Notes under the pieces: generated by a model
Database searches by the model: none
What the model was told of the DNA's origin: nothing
The model's input: the letters and a program-made list of their open reading frames with translations, nothing else
Origin: Bradyrhizobium sp. AZCC 2176
GTDB lineage: Bacteria; Pseudomonadota; Alphaproteobacteria; Rhizobiales; Xanthobacteraceae
Direction of reading: 5' to 3'
Assembly (NCBI RefSeq): GCF_036924645.1
Contig: NZ_JAZHRX010000001.1
Coordinates: 1,798,001 to 1,862,000, forward strand
DNA length: 64,000 nt
Translations under genes and position numbers: made by a program
Part shown: piece by piece, positions 53,439 through 62,094 of the stretch
How the letters are laid out: every line of letters begins with the position of its first letter
Position numbering within the stretch: position 1 is the stretch's first letter

Positions 53439-54674
53439 TCAGGCCGGAGAAATCGTGATGGGGAGACTTTCGAGGCCGCGCAGCGTGTTGTTGTAGCGGC
53501 GCTTCACTGGACCGGTGATCTCGATGCTCGCGACCTTGCGCGCGATCGCCGCCAGCATCACCTCGCCTTCGAGGCGCGCCAGAAGCTGGCCGACGCACAT
53601 ATGGATGCCCGAGCCGAATCCGACATGGCCCGAGGTCCGACGGGTCACGTCGTAACTATCCGGGTTTTCCCAACGCCGCGGATCGCGGTTGGCAGCGCCG
53701 AGGAACATCAGAACCTTCTCGCCTTCGCCAATGCGATGGCCTGCGAGTTCGACCTCCCGCGTCGTGGTACGGAAGAAGGTCTGCACCGGACTTTCGAAAC
53801 GGATCGCCTCCTCGAATGCGTTGCGCGCCAGCGTTGGATCGCCGCGCAGCCGCGCAAGCTGATCAGGGAAGCGCGCAAGACAATAGAGCGCGGCGCCGAT
53901 GCCGTTGACGGTGGTATCGAGCCCCGCGGAAAGCAGCGAACGCACCAATATCTGTGCTTCTTCCGCCGTGATGTCGCCCGCATCGGCACGGGCATGGACG
54001 CAGGCGCCGAAGCCGCCGGGCGCGAGATTTTCACGCTTGCACTGCGCAGCGACATAGGCCTGGTGCGGCGCTGAGCGCTCTATCGCCTCCTGCCGCAACT
54101 GGTTCGGCGGCCCGAAGGCGTTGAACACCAGGCTCGCATAGGGAAGAAGATTCTCCCGGCCTTCCTGCTTCAGGCCCACCGCATCGGGGAACACCGACAG
54201 CGGGTAGGCTTCCGCGAGATCAGCAATCGCATCGAAACTGCGGCACGCCAGCAGTTCGTCGACCTTGGCGGCGGCCATCGCCGTAAATTGTTCTCGGACC
54301 CCTTTCATTGCGGTTGGCGACAGCACGTTGCTGAGCACGGCGCGGGTCCTGGTATGGGCCGGCGGGTCGGCCTCGAGGATGATGCTTGGCGGCCGCCACG
54401 GCTTTTCCTTGGCGAAATCGCTCAGTCCCACACCGCGGCTCGAACAGAACGTCAGGGGATCGTTGAGGACAGCGTGAACCTCGGCATAGCGCGCCACGCC
54501 ATAGACGCTCCATTTGTCGAGCCAGACCACCGGCCCGGCCTCGCGGAGGACTTCGTGAATCGGGTACGGCTCCTCGAAGAATTCGGTCGAGAACGGGTCC
54601 ACGTCCAGCCTCAGTACGCCCGCCGGCGGGCGCTGCGTTGAGGTTGCTTGGTCCATCGGGGCGTTCGCGCTCAT
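53439..54674 (-). CDS. cytochrome P450, CYP199A-like
   Basis: A 411-residue bacterial class I P450. The I-helix is 'LLSAGLDTTVNGIG', the K-helix ExxR is in 'EEAIRFESP' and the heme-cysteine loop 'FGSGIHMCVGQLLARLE'. The sequence closely recalls R. palustris CYP199A2/A4 ('FCSSRGVGLSDF', 'PWRPPSIILEADPPAHTRTR'), which oxidise para-substituted benzoates and demethylate 4-methoxybenzoate. ATG 54,674 follows AGGAGG with five-base spacing. It is divergent from a MarR regulator and followed by its ferredoxin. Confidence 0.93.
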   Translation of the reverse strand: MSANAPMDQATSTQRPPAGVLRLDVDPFSTEFFEEPYPIHEVLREAGPVVWLDKWSVYGVARYAEVHAVLNDPLTFCSSRGVGLSDFAKEKPWRPPSIILEADPPAHTRTRAVLSNVLSPTAMKGVREQFTAMAAAKVDELLACRSFDAIADLAEAYPLSVFPDAVGLKQEGRENLLPYASLVFNAFGPPNQLRQEAIERSAPHQAYVAAQCKRENLAPGGFGACVHARADAGDITAEEAQILVRSLLSAGLDTTVNGIGAALYCLARFPDQLARLRGDPTLARNAFEEAIRFESPVQTFFRTTTREVELAGHRIGEGEKVLMFLGAANRDPRRWENPDSYDVTRRTSGHVGFGSGIHMCVGQLLARLEGEVMLAAIARKVASIEITGPVKRRYNNTLRGLESLPITISPA

Positions 54675-54683
54675 GTGGGCCTC

Positions 54684-54702
54684 CTGCATAATGTTCTTGC
54701 AG
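54684..54702. promoter_or_regulatory. weak dyad between the P450 and MarR genes
   Basis: CTGCA and TGCAG are separated by nine bases in the 80-base gap between the divergent starts. The arms are short, so this is only a candidate MarR operator. It overlaps the leader of the P450 gene. Confidence 0.35.
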
Positions 54703-54754
54703 AGCGGTGTGCGCTGTCTCTATGTCTGGGGCGCTGAAGCAGCTTTGGAAGAGC

Positions 54755-55285
54755 ATGAGCAGGAACAGACAGGCGCGGCCCCCTCGCGCGGGCGCGGCAG
54801 GCAAGAGCGGACGGGCCGAACAGGTGCTCGACCTCGACCGTTACGTTCCGGCGCTCATCACCTTCATCGCCAACAAATTGTCGCGCAGCGCGACCGTGGT
54901 TTATCAGAAGCGCTTTGGGGTCAACGTCACGGAATGGCGGATCCTGTCGTTGCTTGCGATCGAGCCGGAAATTTCCGCGGCGCGCATCTGCCATGTGATC
55001 GGTTTCGACAAGGGGCCGGTCAGCCGGACCTTGGCAGGAATGGAAGAGCGCGGGCTGATCAGCATCAGGGCCGACCGACAGGACGGACGCACCCATTCGA
55101 TCTCGCTGACCGCGAAGGGCTATACCATCCACGACCAGGTCATTGCGGTCGCGCTTGAACGCGAACGCCGCCTGCTTTCCTGCCTGAGCAAGCCGGAACG
55201 CGAGACCCTGATCGCCCTGCTGTTGCGGGTGCATGGCAATCTCGATGCCGTGAAAGGCGCTGGCGAAGTCGACGAGCGCGCCTGA
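54755..55285 (+). CDS. MarR-family regulator near the P450
   Basis: A 176-residue winged-helix regulator. The DNA-binding core is 'FGVNVTEWRILSLLAIEPEISAARICHVIGFDKGPVSRTLAGMEERGLI' and the wing 'RADRQDGRTHSISLT'. ATG 54,755 is preceded by GGAAG. GTG 54,707 and ATG 54,722 are less likely as they would lie close to the P450 promoter. It probably senses an aromatic acid or its CoA ester and controls the P450-ferredoxin pair. Confidence 0.87.
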   Translation: MSRNRQARPPRAGAAGKSGRAEQVLDLDRYVPALITFIANKLSRSATVVYQKRFGVNVTEWRILSLLAIEPEISAARICHVIGFDKGPVSRTLAGMEERGLISIRADRQDGRTHSISLTAKGYTIHDQVIAVALERERRLLSCLSKPERETLIALLLRVHGNLDAVKGAGEVDERA

Positions 55286-55461
55286 ACGGAACGCACTGGC
55301 CGCAGCGCTCTCAGGCGCGGCCGCAGAACCGACGCGCGCGCATCGATGCATTACGTCGTGACGATCTGACCGTCCGGACATCCGTTTCTCCCCCGCACGG
55401 CCCGGCAATCTCTGTGCTCTTCGATCGGCCGCTTGTTCCAAAACAGGCTCGCACAAATTAG

Positions 55462-55475
55462 TTGCCTTGGCAACA
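55462..55475. promoter_or_regulatory. GTTGCC-TT-GGCAAC palindrome
   Basis: A 14-base dyad lying between the 3' ends of a MarR gene and the convergent binding-protein gene, flanked by AT-rich 'caaatta' and 'ataaatag'. The same dyad, read on the other strand, is at 47,278-47,291. The remaining bases of this 255-base gap show no gene. Confidence 0.5.
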
Positions 55476-55540
55476 TAAATAGCGGACCACGGCAGATGAA
55501 TTCCGCGAACGGCCCCGGGCCATTCGCGGGTTCAGGTTAC

Positions 55541-56761
55541 TTACTTGACCAGCGGGCAGTTGCCCTCGCTCTCGGGACGAAACGCCTGATCGCCTGGAAT
55601 GGTTGCGACGACTTTCAGAAGATCCCATTTCGACGTGGATTCGTCGGGTTTCTTGACCTCGAGCAGATAGAGCGGGTGAATCTTGCGGCCGTCGCTGCGG
55701 ATGGTTCCCTTGCCGAACAGCGGATCGTCGGTCGGCATCGCCTTCATCGCCGCGACTACGGCCTTGCCATCGGCAGCGCCGCCGACCTTGTCGACGGCCT
55801 TCAGATAATGCAGCACGGACGCGTAGACGCCGGCCTGCATGTCGTTCGGATAATTCTTCTGCGGATGGCGTTCGGCGAACCGCTTGGCAAAGGCGCGCGT
55901 ACCATCGTTCAAATCCCAGTAGAACGGATTCATGATCTGCGCGCCCTGCGCCGCCTTCAGGCCGAGCGCGGGAATGCCGTTCATGCCGAGGATCAGGCCG
56001 ACCAGTTTCTGTTTCTGCGTCAGCCCGAATTCCGCCGCCTGCTTGATCGAGGTGATGGTGTCGTCGCCCGCATTGGCCACGCCGACGATATCGGCGCCCG
56101 AGGCCTGCGCCTGCAGCAGGAAGGAGGCGTAATCGGCGGTGCCGAGCGGGTGGCGCACAGCGCCGAGCACTTCGCCGCCGGAGGCCTTGACGCCTTCGAC
56201 AGCCTGCTTCTCCAGATCGTGGCCGAAGGCATAATCGGCGGTGAGGAAGAACCATTTCTTGCCGCCCTGCGCGACCACGGCTTTGCCGAGGCCGCGGCCA
56301 TAGGCATAGGTATCGTAGGTCCAGTGCACGGTATTCGGCGTGCACCTTTCGCCGGTGAGCAGCGCGGTGCCGGCGCCGGAGCCGATGAAGACCTTGTTCT
56401 TCTGCTCGCTCATATTGGCGACCGCGAGCGCGATCGCCGAGTTCGGCAAGTCGAAGATGGCATCGATGTTTTCGGTGTCATACCAGCGCCGCGCGATGCC
56501 GACGCCTGTGTCGGTCTTGTTCTGGTGATCGGCGGTGATGACGTCGACGGGCTTGCCGGCGGCCTTGCCGCCGTAATCCTCCACCGCCATTTGCGCGGCA
56601 ATGACCGAACCTACGCCCTGGTAGGTCGAAAATACGCCTGACTGGTCGTTAAGCACGCCGATCCGGACGCGATCCTGGCCATAGGCTTGGCCTTGGGCGG
56701 TGCCGACGAATATGCCGCCGAGCGCGGCAACGAGCATTCCCGTACGAAAAAGCTGTCGCAT
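55541..56761 (-). CDS. orphan branched-chain-type substrate-binding protein, CouP-like
   Basis: A 406-residue secreted protein with a signal ending 'GTAQGQAYG'. The fold begins 'DRVRIGVLNDQSGVFSTYQG' with 'ITADHQNKTDTGVGIARRWYD'. It is similar over its length to the protein at 51,807. It is divergent from a MarR gene with a perfect 19-base palindrome between. Its neighbours (MarR, feruloyl-CoA synthase) suggest a phenylpropanoid ligand, similar to known p-coumarate-binding receptors, though this is by context. Confidence 0.88.
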   Translation of the reverse strand: MRQLFRTGMLVAALGGIFVGTAQGQAYGQDRVRIGVLNDQSGVFSTYQGVGSVIAAQMAVEDYGGKAAGKPVDVITADHQNKTDTGVGIARRWYDTENIDAIFDLPNSAIALAVANMSEQKNKVFIGSGAGTALLTGERCTPNTVHWTYDTYAYGRGLGKAVVAQGGKKWFFLTADYAFGHDLEKQAVEGVKASGGEVLGAVRHPLGTADYASFLLQAQASGADIVGVANAGDDTITSIKQAAEFGLTQKQKLVGLILGMNGIPALGLKAAQGAQIMNPFYWDLNDGTRAFAKRFAERHPQKNYPNDMQAGVYASVLHYLKAVDKVGGAADGKAVVAAMKAMPTDDPLFGKGTIRSDGRKIHPLYLLEVKKPDESTSKWDLLKVVATIPGDQAFRPESEGNCPLVK

Positions 56762-56809
56762 GCATTCCCTCCTGGATGGAAAAGGCGGCCTTCGCGACCA
56801 CTCCGAAAT

Positions 56810-56828
56810 TACTTATAACTTATAAGTA
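56810..56828. promoter_or_regulatory. perfect 19-base MarR operator candidate
   Basis: TACTTATAA, C, TTATAAGTA is a perfect inverted repeat with nine-base arms. It lies between the divergent binding-protein gene (start 56,761) and MarR gene (56,874) and is strikingly AT-rich for this genome. Confidence 0.8.
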
Positions 56829-56873
56829 TTTTGAGGATTGTCAATTCACGTGGTGCCGTGCGAGCTATTGCCC

Positions 56874-57389
56874 ATGGGAAGAATCGCCAAAGCTTCGACG
56901 CGCAGGGGCAACGGGGCCGCCAGACCTGCCGAGCCGGGCGCGGGCCGAGAGCTCGATCTCACCGCGCTACAGCAGACCCCGGGATTCATGATCCGGATCC
57001 TGCAATTGCAGAATTTCGAGGCGTTCTATCCGTATTTCGAATCGCTAAAGCTCTCGCCGCTCGAATACGCCATCCTCGTCACCGTCCGCGACAACAAGAC
57101 GGTGACGCAGAGCGAGTTGGCCGGCGTGCTGAAAATGCAACTGCCCAACCTGGTAAAAATTCTGTCGCGGATGGAAGAGACCGGCGTCTTGAAGCGCAAG
57201 CGGTCCACGCGGGACAAGCGGGCGGTCGAGCTCAGCCTCAGTGCGACGGGCGAGAGGCGCGCCGACGAGGCCAGCCGGCTCGGCGAAAGTTTCAACGCGC
57301 AGACGCTTTCCGCGCTGAGCAAACCCGAGCAGGCAGCCTTTCTCCAGATGCTGGTGCGGCTGGTCGAAGCGCACAAAAACGGGCTTTGA
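56874..57389 (+). CDS. MarR-family regulator
   Basis: A 171-residue regulator from ATG 56,874; upstream TTG 56,838 would extend it by 12 residues and touches the operator. The winged helix 'LSPLEYAILVTVRDNKTVTQSELAGVLKMQLPNLVKILSRMEETGVL' and wing 'RSTRDKRAVELSLS' are clear. The basic N-terminal tail resembles that of CouR-type repressors. It is convergent with the feruloyl-CoA synthase gene, 12 bases away. Confidence 0.87.
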   Translation: MGRIAKASTRRGNGAARPAEPGAGRELDLTALQQTPGFMIRILQLQNFEAFYPYFESLKLSPLEYAILVTVRDNKTVTQSELAGVLKMQLPNLVKILSRMEETGVLKRKRSTRDKRAVELSLSATGERRADEASRLGESFNAQTLSALSKPEQAAFLQMLVRLVEAHKNGL

Positions 57390-57401
57390 GACGCCTGCGT
57401 C

Positions 57402-59264
57402 TCAGCCGTCGCAGCCGATCCATTCGGCCGACGAATCATCGTCCAGTGCTGCCACCGCGATCGCGCGCCGCGTCAGCACCGCGCGCTGGTTGATGTAGCC
57501 CTTGTCGGTGATCTCGCCGCCGTCGACCGAGGGCGGCTCCGCCAGCAGCAGCGCCCGCGTGGCGTGACCGGACGAGTTGCCGCTCTGGGCCTTCAGCTTT
57601 GCAAGACCCTGCGCGATCGCGCTGCGAACCTTGTCGTGGCCGATCACGTCTTTCACATCGGCATCCTCTGACAGGCCGGCATGCGCCCGGCAGGCCGCGA
57701 CGTTCGGAAATACCAGAAAACGGACCTCATCGCCGCCGTGACCGGTCACCACGATATCCTGCGCCAGCGGCGCCAGCGCGGCGATGCCGGCGACGCGCAG
57801 GGTGCCGACGCTGACCCAGGTGCCGGAATTGAGCTTGAAATCTTCCGCGACGCGGCCGTCGAAAAACAGTCCAAGTTCGGGGCGCGCCGGATCGGCAAAG
57901 GTGGCGGCGTCGCCGATCAGGTAAAAGCCTTCCGCATCGAACGCCTGCGCAGTCAGTTCCGGTGCCTTCCAGTAGCCGGGCGTGACGTTCGGGCCGCGCA
58001 CGCGCACCTCCAGCTTGTCGCCCGACGGCACCAGCTTCAATTCGGTGCCGGGGATCGGCACGCCGATATTGCCGGAACGTTTCGCCTGAAAATGGCAGTC
58101 GGTCGCGAGCGGCGAGGTCTCGGTCGAACCCCAGGCCGACACCATCGGCATCGCGCGGCCGACGGTCTTGATCGAAAGTTCTTCCAGAGCGTCCCAGAGA
58201 TTCTGCGGCAGCGCAGCGCCCGCGTAGAAGGCGAACTTCACCTCGCGGAAGAATTTCTTGCGCAACGCCTCATCGCTTCGCAGCGCCGCGATCAGCATGT
58301 CAAAGCCGCGCGGCACGTTGAAATAGACCGTCGGCATCACGCTGCGCAGATTGGCCAGCGAGGTCGCAAACAGCCCGGGCGCCGGCTTGCCGCCGTCGAC
58401 ATAGAGCGTGCCGCCGTTGCGCAGCACCAGATTGAAATTGTGGTTGGCGCCGAAGGTATGGCTCCAGGGCAGCCAGTCGAGGATGACGAGATCCTCGCCG
58501 CTATCCGCAAGGAACGTCCAGGTCTGCGCCTTGGCCTGCTGGCTCGAGGTCAGCATGCGCTGGGTGTTGATGACGGCCTTTGGCGTGCCGGTCGAACCCG
58601 AGGTGAACAGAAATTTTGCGATCGTATCGGGCGTGATCGCGCCGAAGGCCTTCTCGACGTCAGGCATTTCCGGCGTGGCCGCGATACTGCGGAAGGAGAT
58701 CGCGTCGGTATCGGCGGCGCTGCCGCTGACGATCGTAGCCGAATGGTGCGGCTTGATCGCCGCCAGCGCCGCCGCAAACGGTTTCATGCTGGAAACATAG
58801 ATCGCGCCGGGCCCAAGCAGCCTGACCATGCTCTTGAGCTTGTCGAAATCCTTGGACATCAGCGAATAGGCCGGCGAGATCGCAGCCGATGGCACGCCGA
58901 CATGCTGGGCCGCGAGCGCGAACAGCGCATGCTCGACGCTGTTGTCGGACAGGATCACCAGCGGACGCTCGATGCTCAGGCCTTGCGCGAGTATCCACGC
59001 GGCCGCCGCGCGCACCTGCTTCAACGCATCCTTGTAGGTGACTATCGACCACGGCACATCGACACTGGCGCGATCGGCGAGAAAAACCCGCTCCGGCGCC
59101 TGCCGCGCCCAATGCTCCAGCCAGTCGCCGATGCAGCGAGCCGCTGGCTGAAGTGGTGTGGTCGACTTCACCAGAATGCTGCCGTCGGCGCGGCGATCGG
59201 CGACAATTGCGGGTGCCGCGAACAGACTGCGGGAATTGTCACCGCTTGCGGCGGCGATGGTCAT
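57402..59264 (-). CDS. feruloyl-CoA synthase-like AMP-forming ligase
   Basis: A 620-residue ligase for hydroxycinnamates. The P-loop is 'LFTSGSTGTPKAVINTQRML' (about residue 218), 'MVSAWGSTETSPLATDCHF' is the A5 region and the C-terminal 'DGGEITDKGYINQRAVLTRR' is a segment I associate with feruloyl-CoA synthases. It activates ferulate-type acids for side-chain shortening. The enoyl-CoA hydratase-lyase partner is not in the window. It is divergent from a MarR gene across strong palindromes. Confidence 0.87.
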   Translation of the reverse strand: MTIAAASGDNSRSLFAAPAIVADRRADGSILVKSTTPLQPAARCIGDWLEHWARQAPERVFLADRASVDVPWSIVTYKDALKQVRAAAAWILAQGLSIERPLVILSDNSVEHALFALAAQHVGVPSAAISPAYSLMSKDFDKLKSMVRLLGPGAIYVSSMKPFAAALAAIKPHHSATIVSGSAADTDAISFRSIAATPEMPDVEKAFGAITPDTIAKFLFTSGSTGTPKAVINTQRMLTSSQQAKAQTWTFLADSGEDLVILDWLPWSHTFGANHNFNLVLRNGGTLYVDGGKPAPGLFATSLANLRSVMPTVYFNVPRGFDMLIAALRSDEALRKKFFREVKFAFYAGAALPQNLWDALEELSIKTVGRAMPMVSAWGSTETSPLATDCHFQAKRSGNIGVPIPGTELKLVPSGDKLEVRVRGPNVTPGYWKAPELTAQAFDAEGFYLIGDAATFADPARPELGLFFDGRVAEDFKLNSGTWVSVGTLRVAGIAALAPLAQDIVVTGHGGDEVRFLVFPNVAACRAHAGLSEDADVKDVIGHDKVRSAIAQGLAKLKAQSGNSSGHATRALLLAEPPSVDGGEITDKGYINQRAVLTRRAIAVAALDDDSSAEWIGCDG

Positions 59265-59351
59265 GGTTTCCTCCTGTCCCGAATGGTTACGGGATTGCCG
59301 CGCATCGTGCCGGCGTGCAGCTCGAAGGGCTGCTTGACCCTAATGTTGAGC

Positions 59352-59378
59352 ACAACAATTGTTGTCGTCAACAACAAT
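59352..59378. promoter_or_regulatory. overlapping MarR operators (ACAACAATTGTTGT and ATTGTTGT-N5-ACAACAAT)
   Basis: A perfect 14-base palindrome (59,352-59,365) overlaps a second inverted repeat (59,358-59,365 with 59,371-59,378). Three TTGTTG half-sites therefore lie on alternating strands between the ligase start (59,264) and the MarR start (59,418). Confidence 0.8.
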
Positions 59379-59417
59379 CTTCCCCTGAAGCCCGCGAAGC
59401 GCTAGAAAAAGGAAACG

Positions 59418-59951
59418 ATGGCGGGGAACGGTCTAATGCCCAGAACGGCCAAATCGCGCGCGAGCACGCGGCCGCGTCCCGGCCGGACGCGGCATGAAGC
59501 CGGCAACGCGCAACGCGACGCCGGGGAAGACGAGATTGGCCTCGACGCGCTGGCCGGCCACGCCGGTTATGCGGTGCGGCGCTTCCAGATCTGGATTTTT
59601 CAGGATTTTATCCGCACGCTCGCCGCCGTCGATATCCGCCCGACGCAGTATTCGGTGATGACGGTGATCGGTGCCAATCCCGGGCTGAGCCAGATGGCGG
59701 TCGCCAAGCGGCTCGGGATCGAGCGCGCCAGGCTGGTGCATCTGTTGGACAGTCTCGAACATCGCGACCTCGTCAGCCGCGTCAGATCCGCGACCGACCG
59801 GCGCTCCCACGCCCTGCACCTGACCGCGCGCGGCAGGACGGCGCTGACGCAGTTCAGGCGGCTCGCCGCCGAACATGAGCGCCATGTGGCCGATAAAATC
59901 GGCAAGGAAAACCGCGAGCGGTTGCTGCAAATCCTTTCCGCCTTCACCTGA
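59418..59951 (+). CDS. MarR-family regulator of the feruloyl-CoA synthase
   Basis: A 177-residue regulator with a basic N-terminal tail and core 'IRPTQYSVMTVIGANPGLSQMAVAKRLGIERARLVHLLDSLEHRDLV' and wing 'RSATDRRSHALHLT'. ATG 59,418 follows AAGGAAA. Regulators at this place in ferulate loci respond to hydroxycinnamoyl-CoA. The operators are at 59,352-59,378. Confidence 0.88.
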   Translation: MAGNGLMPRTAKSRASTRPRPGRTRHEAGNAQRDAGEDEIGLDALAGHAGYAVRRFQIWIFQDFIRTLAAVDIRPTQYSVMTVIGANPGLSQMAVAKRLGIERARLVHLLDSLEHRDLVSRVRSATDRRSHALHLTARGRTALTQFRRLAAEHERHVADKIGKENRERLLQILSAFT

Positions 59952-60090
59952 GCGCGGCCGTAGCCTCGCCGTGGGTCCGTTCGCCTAAATATTGGGCAAC
60001 CACTCGACCGCACCAGACTCGCAAACCGCGCCCGCCAATATCTTAAATACTTGATATTACGTACCTATCCCTTACGGTCGGTACCATTCC

Positions 60091-60108
60091 GCCATTGTAC
60101 ACAATGGC
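60091..60108. promoter_or_regulatory. GntR (FadR-type) operator upstream of atzF
   Basis: GCCATTGT, AC, ACAATGGC is an eight-base-arm dyad with the TTGT-N2-ACAA core usual for FCD-type GntR regulators. It ends 53 bases before the atzF start. The GntR gene at 62,095 is the obvious candidate ligand. Confidence 0.72.
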
Positions 60109-60161
60109 ACATCGCTTGCTTCATTCCCGGTAAAGCCTTGCTCGCTGGAGTTTTGCTCGCC

Positions 60162-61970
60162 ATGGGGTCTGACGTGCCTGAAACCGTTGCCGCCATCGTC
60201 GCCGCGCACCGCGCCGCGACCATGACCCCGGCGCAAACCGTCGCGCGCAGTTATCAGCGCATCCGCGCCTATAACGATCCGGCCGTGTTCATCAGCCTGC
60301 GCGACGAGAAGGAGGCGCTGGCGGAGGCCGAAGCGCTGGGCGCAAAGGACGCCGCGGCGCTTCCGCTTTTCGGCGTCCCGGTCGCGGTGAAAGACAATAT
60401 CGACGCGCAGGGCATGCCGACCACGGCGGCCTGCCCGGCCTTCTCGTATTCGCCTGCGCAGGATTCGACGGCAGTGGCAAAATTGCGGGCGGCCGGCGCC
60501 ATCATCATCGGCAAGACCAATCTCGACCAGTTCGCGACCGGTCTGGTCGGCGTCCGGTCCCCCTACGGCATCCCCGTCAATCCGATCCGCGCCGATTTGA
60601 TTCCGGGCGGATCGAGCTCGGGATCGGCGGTCGCGGTTTCCGCAGGGCTGGTGCCGCTGGCCCTCGGCACCGATACCGCGGGTTCGGGGCGCGTGCCGGC
60701 GATGCTCAACAACATCGTCGGGCTGAAGCCAAGTCTCGGGCTGATCTCCAACGCCGGCCTGGTGCCGGCATGCCGGACGCTGGACTGCATTTCGGTGTTC
60801 TCGCTCACCGTCGACGATGCGATGGCCGCGCTGGCGGCGATGGCGGGACCGGACGGCGCCGATCCGTTTTCGCGCGACCGGCCGCTGGAGAAAATGTCCG
60901 CGTTTCCAAGCCAATTGCGACTGGGCGTGCCGCGCAACGGCCAATTGATCTTCTTCGGCGACCGCGCCGCGGAGAAGGCCTATGGCGAGGCGCTTGCGCG
61001 CTGGACATCGCTCGGCGCCACGCTGGTCGAATTCGACCTGGAGCCGTTCTACGAGACCGCGCGGCTGCTCTATGAGGGCCCGTGGGTCGCCGAGCGATAC
61101 CTTGTCATCCGCGACCTCTTGGCGTCCGCGCCGGATTCGATCCATCCGGTGACGCGCGAGATTACGGCCGCCGGCGCGCGGCTGACCGCCGCGGACACCT
61201 TTGCCTCGCTCTATCGGCTGCAGGCGCTGCGCCGCGTGGCCGGGCGTGCTTTCGCCAATTTCGACGCGATGGTGCTGCCGACGGCGCCGACCGCCTATTC
61301 GACTGCGCAAGTGCTGGCCAATCCGGTCGAACTCAACTCAAGGCTCGGCACCTACACCAATTTTGTGAATCTGCTCGACCTCTGCGGGCTGGCGCTACCG
61401 GCCGCGATGCGCGCGGATGGCATTCCGTTCGGCATCACGCTGCTGGCGCCTGCAGGCCACGACGCCAAGCTCGCCAGTATCGGCCGCGTATTCCATGCCG
61501 ACACCAAATTGAAGATGGGAGCCAGGGGCCTGACGCAGCCCGCGCTCGCGCCATGGCCGGAGGACGCCTCCGGCGACGAGATCACCATCGCTGTGGTCGG
61601 CGCGCATCTCTCCGGTATGGCACTCAACGGCGAACTGCAGGCGCTCGGCGCGCGCCTGATCGAGGCGGCCACGACCGCGCCGGATTACAAACTCTATGCG
61701 CTCGACACCACGCCGCCGAAGCCCGGCATGCTGCGCGTCGACGCCGGCGCGGGAAGCGCGATCAGGCTGGAGCTATGGGCGTTGTCGGCAGCGGCGTTCG
61801 GCAAATTCGTCGCCGCGATCCCGCCGCCGCTCGGAATCGGCACGATCCGGCTGGCGAATGGAAGAGGCGTGAAAGGTTTTCTGGTCGAGCCCGCCGCGAT
61901 CGATGGCGCGCGCGATATTTCCGCATTCGGCGGCTGGCGCGCGTTCATGGCGGAGAAGGCGGGGGTTTAG
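60162..61970 (+). CDS. atzF: allophanate hydrolase
   Basis: A 602-residue amidase-signature enzyme that splits allophanate to ammonia and CO2. The N-terminal amidase has catalytic Lys in 'VPVAVKDNIDAQGMP' and serines in 'LIPGGSSSGSAVAV' and 'DTAGSGRVPAM'. The C-terminal domain of the AtzF family starts near residue 470 ('DEITIAVVGAHLSGMALNGEL') and ends 'EPAAIDGARDISAFGGW'. ATG 60,162 is preceded by GGAG at 11 bases; the upstream ORF extension covers the operator. It completes biuret breakdown after AtzE. Confidence 0.92.
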   Translation: MGSDVPETVAAIVAAHRAATMTPAQTVARSYQRIRAYNDPAVFISLRDEKEALAEAEALGAKDAAALPLFGVPVAVKDNIDAQGMPTTAACPAFSYSPAQDSTAVAKLRAAGAIIIGKTNLDQFATGLVGVRSPYGIPVNPIRADLIPGGSSSGSAVAVSAGLVPLALGTDTAGSGRVPAMLNNIVGLKPSLGLISNAGLVPACRTLDCISVFSLTVDDAMAALAAMAGPDGADPFSRDRPLEKMSAFPSQLRLGVPRNGQLIFFGDRAAEKAYGEALARWTSLGATLVEFDLEPFYETARLLYEGPWVAERYLVIRDLLASAPDSIHPVTREITAAGARLTAADTFASLYRLQALRRVAGRAFANFDAMVLPTAPTAYSTAQVLANPVELNSRLGTYTNFVNLLDLCGLALPAAMRADGIPFGITLLAPAGHDAKLASIGRVFHADTKLKMGARGLTQPALAPWPEDASGDEITIAVVGAHLSGMALNGELQALGARLIEAATTAPDYKLYALDTTPPKPGMLRVDAGAGSAIRLELWALSAAAFGKFVAAIPPPLGIGTIRLANGRGVKGFLVEPAAIDGARDISAFGGWRAFMAEKAGV

Positions 61971-61979
61971 CCGTCGTTT

Positions 61980-62071
61980 CGTAGGGTGGGCAAAGCGAAG
62001 CGTGCCCACCATCAAATGCAGCGGCGGAAAGATGGTGGGCACGGCGCAAGTGCGCTTTTGCCCATCCTACG
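61980..62071. repeat. GTAGGGTGGGC-type palindromic repeat
   Basis: CGTAGGGTGGGCAAAGCG and GCGTGCCCACC at the left face GGTGGGCACG and GCTTTTGCCCATCCTACG at the right. It lies between the convergent atzF and gntR genes. This type is common in Bradyrhizobium, by recall, and can act as a two-way terminator. Confidence 0.85.
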
Positions 62072-62094
62072 ATCTTGCGCAAGCGGCGAACGTC

